From: Streptomyces sp. NBC_00464
GTDB taxonomy: Bacteria > Actinomycetota > Actinomycetes > Streptomycetales > Streptomycetaceae
NCBI RefSeq assembly: GCF_036013915.1
Contig: NZ_CP107899.1
Location: forward strand, 1,674,001 to 1,738,000
Reading direction: 5' to 3'
Length of the DNA stretch: 64,000 nt
The notes beneath the pieces were generated by a model that was given only the letters and a program-made list of their open reading frames with translations, ran no database searches and was not told where the DNA came from. The translations under genes and the position numbers were made by a program. This document shows positions 58,999 through 64,000 of this stretch, in pieces; positions within the stretch are counted from its first letter, which is position 1, and every line of letters begins with the position of its first letter.

Positions 58999-59856
58999 AT
59001 GGCGGATGGACAGAGCGAGGTTCCGGACAGCTCCGCGGTACGGGTGGCTCTGTGGCGGGCGCTGCATGTGCAGGTGGACGCTCCGCCCCATGTCATCGAG
59101 GACGAGGTCGGGCTGCGACTGGCGGACCCCGACGAGGGGTGGCGACAGCGCCCGGACATGCACCCGCAGGGCACCAGCACCTTCCGGGCCGCCATCGTGG
59201 CCCGCGCCCGGTTCATCGAGGACCTGGTCGTGGATCAGGCCGGTCACGGGATCACCCAGTACGTCGTGCTGGGCGCCGGGCTTGACACCTTCGCCCAGCG
59301 GAGGCCGGAAATCGCCTCCCGTCTGCGGGTGTTCGAGATCGACCAGCCGGCCACCACGGCATGGAAGGGGCGGCGGCTGAACGAGACCGGCTACGGCGTC
59401 CCGGACTGGCTACGCCTCGTACCGGTCGACTTCGAGGCGAGCGAGGACTGGTGGGAGCGGCTGGCCGACGCCGGATTCGATCCCGGGCTCCCGGCGCTCG
59501 TCGTCTGCACCGGCGTCACCGTGTACCTCACCAAGGAGGCCACGGCAACGACCCTGCGGCGGCTGGCGGGGCTGGCACCCGGATCGACGCTCGCCATGAC
59601 GTTCATGCTGCCGACCGAACTTCTCGATGCCGCCGACCGCCCCGCGATGGAGGCCACCAAACCGCAGGCGCAAGCGTCCGGGACGCCGTTCATCAGTTTC
59701 TACCGTCCGCAGGAGATGCTGGAGTTGGGGCGCGCCTCGGGATTCGCCGACGTCCGGCATGTGTCGGGGGCCTCGCTCGGCGAACGCTACTTCGCCGGTC
59801 GGGCGGACGGGCTGCGGCCGTCGAGCGGCGAGGACCTGTTGGTGGCGACCACCTGA
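58999..59856 (+). CDS. LCM-type SAM-dependent methyltransferase
   Basis: A 285-residue protein of the leucine-carboxyl-methyltransferase-like family (TIGR00027-like). Key parts: FRAAIVARARFIEDLV, QYVVLGAGLDTFAQR (SAM site), VFEIDQPATTAWK and VCTGVTVYLTKEA. The family is linked to polyketide and O-methyl transfer; substrate here is unknown. The stop codon lies within the terminator stem. Confidence 0.92.
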   Translation: MADGQSEVPDSSAVRVALWRALHVQVDAPPHVIEDEVGLRLADPDEGWRQRPDMHPQGTSTFRAAIVARARFIEDLVVDQAGHGITQYVVLGAGLDTFAQRRPEIASRLRVFEIDQPATTAWKGRRLNETGYGVPDWLRLVPVDFEASEDWWERLADAGFDPGLPALVVCTGVTVYLTKEATATTLRRLAGLAPGSTLAMTFMLPTELLDAADRPAMEATKPQAQASGTPFISFYRPQEMLELGRASGFADVRHVSGASLGERYFAGRADGLRPSSGEDLLVATT

Positions 59857-59879
59857 CGGGCCCGGAGGCCCGTCAGGTG
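59850..59879. terminator. Bidirectional terminator overlapping stop codon
   Basis: A 13-bp perfect stem (59850-59862 with 59867-59879) and CGGA tetraloop, between convergent genes. Confidence 0.85.
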
Positions 59880-59884
59880 CCTGC

Positions 59885-60910
59885 TCAGTCCAGACGCCGA
59901 CGCAGCCACCAGGCGCTGAACCCGGCCAGGATGCCCGCGAGTGCGGCGAAGATCGCCGTCTCGATCCACTGGAAGGCCCAGTAGCGGTCCCCGGGCTGGT
60001 ACTCCACCGCCACATGGAAGTCCGACTTCGCGAAGCAGCGCAGCGGGTCGGTCTCCCGTGCGGCACAGCCCGCGCTGCCACGCATCTCCTCGCCGGCGGA
60101 GTTCAGTACGGGTCCGAGGTCGGACAGGACCCAGGCCCCGGGCCTGGACAGGCCCACCTTCACCTGGGCGTTCTCCCCGTCGCCCGACAGCAGGATGTCG
60201 GTGGCGCTCCATGCGGCACCCTCCGCCGGCCTCCCCTCCTGCGCCGCCATACCGAGGCCGGCGAGTGCCACCTCCGCCCGCACCGGTTCCATGAGCAGCG
60301 GCCGGATCGCGTACGGCATCAGGATCTGGACCGCGGCGAAGAGGCCGAGGGTGACCGCCATCGCGGGGACCGTCCGGCGGATCAGCAGGCCGGCGCAGAC
60401 TCCGACGGTGAAGGCGAACGCGGCGTAGCCGAGTGGTGCGACGCCCCGGCCGTCGAACAGCAGCGGGTCGAAGCGGTTGCTGGTGATCTCGTCGAGCGGC
60501 CGGGCCCACCAGGTCACCATGAGGCTGAGCAGACCGGTGACGGCGAGCGAGGACAGGCCGACGGCCGTGAGCTTCACGGCGAGCCAGCGGCTGCGGCTGA
60601 TGCTCTGGTTCCAGATCAGCCGGTGCGTGCCCGTCTCCAGTTCCCGGGCGATGAGCGGCGCACCCCAGAAGATCCCTATGACGCCCGGCACGACGACGAG
60701 CAGTCCCGTGACGAGGGCGGCCAGGGTCTCGTACTCGTGGACGAACGCGTTCTTGGCCGCTTCGCAGGTGGTGGAGCAGCCGGCCACGTCGCCGTCGTAC
60801 GCGGTCCGCATCTGCGTCCCCGTGATCACGAGGGCGATGCCGACAGCGGCCAGCGCCGCCAGGGCCGCGAGGGTCTGGACGCGGTACTGGCGCCAGGTCA
60901 GCCAGATCAT
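59885..60910 (-). CDS. ABC transporter permease of YtrA-regulated operon
   Basis: A 341-residue membrane protein with about six hydrophobic helices, beginning MIWLTWRQYRVQTLAAL and ending in a short basic tail. A large extracytoplasmic loop (about residues 220-305) contains paired cysteines (GSAGCAARETDPLRCF). It is the ABC-2-like membrane part of the export system with the coupled ATPase; cell-envelope stress exporters of this type exist in Gram-positives. Substrate unknown. Confidence 0.9.
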   Translation of the reverse strand: MIWLTWRQYRVQTLAALAALAAVGIALVITGTQMRTAYDGDVAGCSTTCEAAKNAFVHEYETLAALVTGLLVVVPGVIGIFWGAPLIARELETGTHRLIWNQSISRSRWLAVKLTAVGLSSLAVTGLLSLMVTWWARPLDEITSNRFDPLLFDGRGVAPLGYAAFAFTVGVCAGLLIRRTVPAMAVTLGLFAAVQILMPYAIRPLLMEPVRAEVALAGLGMAAQEGRPAEGAAWSATDILLSGDGENAQVKVGLSRPGAWVLSDLGPVLNSAGEEMRGSAGCAARETDPLRCFAKSDFHVAVEYQPGDRYWAFQWIETAIFAALAGILAGFSAWWLRRRLD

Positions 60911-61797
60911 CGCTGTGCCTCCGGGGTCATCGTGGCGGTGGCGGTTCTGCCTTCGGCCATGTAGGTGAGGACCAGGTCCTCCAGATCGAGGGGTTCCAGG
61001 ACCCAGGCGGGGTCGTGGAGGGCGGTGTCGGCTCGCACCAGGAAGGTGCTCTGTCGTTCGGTGTGGGTGGCCTGGAGCACCCGCATCCCCTCCGGGAGGC
61101 TCTCCGCGTCACGGCGGGCCGTGGTCAGCCGGAAGTGGGTGGAGATCAGGTCGTCGACGTCTCCGGCGAGCTGGACCCGGGAGGCGACCAGGGAGATCAG
61201 GTGGTCGCAGACCCGCTCCAGGTCGGAGACCAGGTGCGAGGAGAGGATGACGGTGGTGCCGTGCTCGGCGACGTGCTCCATGAGCCCCTGGAGGAATTCG
61301 CGGCGGGCCAGCGGGTCGAGGGCGGCAACGGGTTCGTCCAGGATGAGCAGTTCGGGGCGCTTGGCGACGGCGAGCGTCAGCGCGACCTGGGCCCGCTGAC
61401 CGCCGGAGAGCCTGCCGACCCGCTGGGCGGGGTCGAGGCCGAGGTCCCGGATCCTGCCCTCCGCCAGGCCCTTGTCCCAGGTGGGGTTGAGGCGGGCGCC
61501 CAGGCGCAGATGGTCGGCGATGGTCAGCGCGGCGTACGTGGGGGTGTCCTGGGCGACGAAGCCGACCTTGGCCAGCTGGGCCGCGTCTGCGGCGGGGCGT
61601 CCGCCGACGACCTCGATGGTGCCCGAGGTCGGGGTGATCAGCCCGCAGGCGAGTTGCAGGAGCGTTGACTTCCCTGCCCCGTTGGGGCCGACCAGGCCGA
61701 CGACCCGGCCGGCGGGCACGCTGAGCGTGCAGTCGGAGAGTGCCTGGCGGCGGCCGTATCGCTTGCCCAGGCCGATGGCTTCCAGAATGGCGGTCAT
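60907..61797 (-). CDS. ABC transporter ATP-binding protein
   Basis: A 296-residue ATPase: Walker A GLVGPNGAGKSTLL, signature RLSGGQRAQVALT, Walker B ELLILDEPVAALD and SSHLVSDLERVCDHL with the H-loop. The C-terminal ~80 residues are an extra regulatory domain. It overlaps the GntR gene and the permease gene by four bases each, so the three genes form a strictly coupled operon. Confidence 0.94.
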   Translation of the reverse strand: MTAILEAIGLGKRYGRRQALSDCTLSVPAGRVVGLVGPNGAGKSTLLQLACGLITPTSGTIEVVGGRPAADAAQLAKVGFVAQDTPTYAALTIADHLRLGARLNPTWDKGLAEGRIRDLGLDPAQRVGRLSGGQRAQVALTLAVAKRPELLILDEPVAALDPLARREFLQGLMEHVAEHGTTVILSSHLVSDLERVCDHLISLVASRVQLAGDVDDLISTHFRLTTARRDAESLPEGMRVLQATHTERQSTFLVRADTALHDPAWVLEPLDLEDLVLTYMAEGRTATATMTPEAQR

Positions 61798-62183
61798 TGC
61801 TCCTCTTCGGTGGCCGTACGGAACGTGCTCAGGAACAGGGCCTCGATGCTTTCCTCGTCCAGACCGGCGGCCCGCGCCCGCGTCAGCCATCCGCGCAACT
61901 CCTGCCGCAGTGGCTCGTGCTGGGACAGCGAGGCGTCGCTGAGGGTGCTCGACACGAAGGTGCCGACACCGGGCTTCTTGGTCACCAGCCCCTCGTACTC
62001 GAGCTCCCGGTACGCCTTGAGCACGGTGTTCGGGTTGATCGCCACTTTCGCCGCGACGTCCTTGACCGTGGGCAGGCGATCCCCCTCGAACAACAGCCCA
62101 AGGCGCATGGCCTGTCGGACCTGGTGAACCAGTTGCAGGTACGGCGCGACGCCGGACCGGGCATCGAGGTGGAACTCGATCAC
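61794..62183 (-). CDS. GntR-family regulator, YtrA subfamily
   Basis: A 129-residue repressor with a GntR winged helix (YLQLVHQVRQAMRLGLLFEGDRLPT, VNPNTV-like INPNTVLKAYRELEYEGLV) and a very short C-terminal part, as in YtrA proteins that autoregulate ABC operons and respond to cell-wall antibiotics. The GTG start at 62183 is inferred from the conserved N-terminus. A palindrome lies 17-28 bases upstream. Confidence 0.93.
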   Translation of the reverse strand: MIEFHLDARSGVAPYLQLVHQVRQAMRLGLLFEGDRLPTVKDVAAKVAINPNTVLKAYRELEYEGLVTKKPGVGTFVSSTLSDASLSQHEPLRQELRGWLTRARAAGLDEESIEALFLSTFRTATEEEQ

Positions 62184-62199
62184 CGTCGCCTCTATTCAT

Positions 62200-62218
62200 C
62201 TAGGGTCCTAGCACTATA
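62200..62218 (-). promoter_or_regulatory. YtrA-type operator and -10 region
   Basis: CTAGG-GT-CCTAG (62200-62211) is a perfect palindrome placed at the predicted transcription start of the GntR-ABC operon. TATAGT on the minus strand (62213-62218) is a good -10, with TTGACG 19 bases further up. Autorepression is the likely effect. Confidence 0.65.
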
Positions 62219-62358
62219 GGACTCTGGCGGTACGTCACGTCAAGGGCCGTCGGAAGGCAGGCGAGGGTCAGGCGGTCCCCCACTCGATCGAGTGGACGTG
62301 TCCGGCCCCAGCCGCGATTCAGGCGATATCCCTCCGAACCAGACGCGATCATTCGGCG

Positions 62359-63975
62359 GTGACCTCAACCATCCGGACGGCACGCCGTCCCAAGTACCCG
62401 TTCCTGGCCGGGCTCGGCTCGCTCGCCGTACTGACGCTGCTCCCGGCGCTCCCCGCCGAGGCCGCACCGGCGGACGACGCATCACCATCGGCCACCGGGT
62501 TCACCTCGCCCCGTGAGGTGACGGCCGCCGAGCGCAGGACCGCCGCGTATCTCAACGCCTCGCAGGGCAGGCCCCAGCGGCTGAAGGCCTTCTTCAAGGC
62601 GCTGCCGAAGGGCGGCGACCTCCACAACCACCTGTCGGGTGCGGCCTCGACGGAGTATCTGATCCAGCTCGCGATCGAGCGGGGCCTGTGCATCGACGCG
62701 ACGATGACGGCCATCGCGCCGCCGTGCGGTACGGGCACGCGGCCCGCCGCCGACGCGCGGACGGACGCGGACTTCCGGCAGCAGATCATCCGGGCCTGGT
62801 CCATGCAGGACTTCCCGGCCGACCAGTCCGGGCACGACCACTTCTTCGACACGTTCGGCAAGTTCGGCCTGGCGACGTGGGACCGGGGCAAGCTGCTGGC
62901 CAATGTGGCCAACACCGTGGTGAAGCAGAACCAGTTCTATCTGGAGACCATGGTCACCCCGGCCTCGGACAGTGCGAAGAAGCTTGCCGACGCGGTGGGT
63001 TATGACGCCGACCTGGCCGCCTTCCACCGCAAGCTCCTGGCCGGCGGTCAGCTCGACCGGGTCGTGGACGAAGCGGTCCAGGAGGCCGACGACGCCAACG
63101 CGCAGTTCCGGGCGACCGCGCACTGCGACACCGCCCGCCCCGACCCGGGCTGCCGGCTGCCCGTCCGCTGGATCTCCCAGGTCTCCCGGGGCAGCTCCCC
63201 GGCCCGGGTGTTCACGCAGATGGCGATCGGCATGCGGCTGGCCGAGCGCGATCCGAGGTTCGTCGCGGTCAACCTCGTACAGCCGGAGGACTGGGACAGC
63301 TCGTTGAGCAACTACAGCCTCCAGATGCGGATGCTGCAGTACCTGCGCGGCCAGTACCCGGACGCCCACCTCACCCTGCACGCCGGTGAGCTGGCCCCCG
63401 GCCTGGTCAAGCCCGAGGACCTGACCTTCCACATCCGCGAGGCGGTCCTCGTCGCCGGCGCCGAACGCGTCGGCCACGGCGTCGACCTGGTCCACGAGGA
63501 CGACTGGCGGCAGCTCGCCCGGACCATGGCACGGCGCCAGGTCGCGGTCGAGGTCCCCTTCTCCAGCAACAAGCAGATCCTCGGCATCGCGGGCGCCGAC
63601 CACCCGTTCAACGCCTACCGCCGCTACGGCGTCCCCGTGGTCCTGTCCACCGACGACCCGGGTGTCTCGCGGATCGACATCAGCCACGAGTACCAGTACG
63701 CCGCCCAGACGTACGACCTCGGCTACACCGCGCTGAAGGACCTGGCCCGCGCCTCGCTGGAGTACGCCTTCCGCGACGGGCGCAGCCTGTGGGCCACCGG
63801 CTCCGCCCCCTCCGGGTATCGGCCGGTCCCGGCCTGTGCCGGCAGCCGGCCCGGCGGAGACCGGCCGAGCGCGCGCTGCGGCCGCTACCTCGCCGACAAC
63901 CCGAAGGCCGCGACCCAGTGGCGTCAGGAGACGGCCTTCGCCGCCTTCGAGCGTGACCACGCCGGGCGCCACTGA
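62359..63975 (+). CDS. Secreted adenosine deaminase-like protein
   Basis: A 538-residue exported protein of the adenosine/AMP deaminase family. Signal: FLAGLGSLAVLTLLPALPAEAAPA. Catalytic motifs are all present: GGDLHNHLSG (HxH zinc site), LTLHAGEL, RVGHGVDLV and LSTDDPGVSR. It would convert extracellular adenosine to inosine. It is longer than cytoplasmic deaminases (about 340 residues), with an inserted helical region after the first motif. The GTG at 62359 is a best guess; no leader sequence is evident. The final residues DHAGRH and TGA end just before the window edge. Confidence 0.9.
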   Translation: MTSTIRTARRPKYPFLAGLGSLAVLTLLPALPAEAAPADDASPSATGFTSPREVTAAERRTAAYLNASQGRPQRLKAFFKALPKGGDLHNHLSGAASTEYLIQLAIERGLCIDATMTAIAPPCGTGTRPAADARTDADFRQQIIRAWSMQDFPADQSGHDHFFDTFGKFGLATWDRGKLLANVANTVVKQNQFYLETMVTPASDSAKKLADAVGYDADLAAFHRKLLAGGQLDRVVDEAVQEADDANAQFRATAHCDTARPDPGCRLPVRWISQVSRGSSPARVFTQMAIGMRLAERDPRFVAVNLVQPEDWDSSLSNYSLQMRMLQYLRGQYPDAHLTLHAGELAPGLVKPEDLTFHIREAVLVAGAERVGHGVDLVHEDDWRQLARTMARRQVAVEVPFSSNKQILGIAGADHPFNAYRRYGVPVVLSTDDPGVSRIDISHEYQYAAQTYDLGYTALKDLARASLEYAFRDGRSLWATGSAPSGYRPVPACAGSRPGGDRPSARCGRYLADNPKAATQWRQETAFAAFERDHAGRH

Positions 63976-64000
63976 CACGGGACCGACCGGAACAGAGGGT

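Noticed and set aside
1..64000. Mobile elements, prophage or a classic secondary-metabolite cluster
   Set aside because: No transposase, integrase, attachment repeat, phage structural gene, PKS or NRPS was seen on either strand.

Overview
The window is about 72% GC with dense, translationally coupled genes, GTG/TTG starts, strong GGAGG leaders, conservon (cvn) signalling operons, Tat-exported glycan hydrolases, an acyl-CoA carboxylase with an epsilon subunit, and an XRE/DUF397 pair. Together these point to a Streptomyces or close relative, chromosomal. No rRNA, tRNA, CRISPR, insertion sequence or phage gene was found.

Layout. 1-8905: two tandem conservons (cvnA-B-C-D twice; the first cvnA is cut by the window edge), each closed by a hairpin terminator. 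9061-18195: an alpha-galactoside locus with a secreted enzyme of unknown specificity, a sugar ABC importer without its own ATPase, a divergent ROK regulator and a GH36 alpha-galactosidase. 18303-20155: propionyl-CoA carboxylase beta and epsilon subunits. 20309-27751: a five-gene minus-strand operon (trypsin-like protease, PknG-like kinase with TPRs, vWA/zinc-ribbon protein, four-helix membrane protein, solute-binding lipoprotein) that looks like an expanded version of the mycobacterial PknG-GlnX-GlnH signalling module. 27817-35756: secreted polysaccharide enzymes: PL8 lyase, GH101 endo-alpha-N-acetylgalactosaminidase and a divergent GH64 beta-1,3-glucanase, with a DasR-like box and a LacI-type palindrome. 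35828-45992: a Dpp/Opp-type ABC operon carrying a ROK sugar kinase, a divergent ROK regulator, an M81 (MlrC-like) peptidase and CutC. 46070-53853: small single genes (secreted M15-like peptidase, YceI, NUDIX, DinB, metallo-beta-lactamase fold), a methyltransferase/flavin disulfide-reductase pair, and a WhiJ/AbaA-like regulator set. 54087-56257: a GH3/NagZ-like protein and a GH25 muramidase behind a second DasR-like box. 56468-58218: TetR and a zinc alcohol dehydrogenase. 58285-63975: two methyltransferases, a YtrA-type GntR/ABC operon and a secreted adenosine deaminase.

How the genes fit together. Much of the window is extracellular glycan harvesting: exported enzymes cut GalNAc-, GlcNAc-, galactose- and beta-glucan-containing polymers, two importers take up products, and ROK, LacI-type and DasR-type sites would link expression to sugar supply. 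The least described unit is the PknG operon, where a binding lipoprotein and membrane protein could pass an extracellular signal to a cytoplasmic kinase accompanied by a protease and a vWA adaptor. Functional assignments come from reading motifs; no database search was run.
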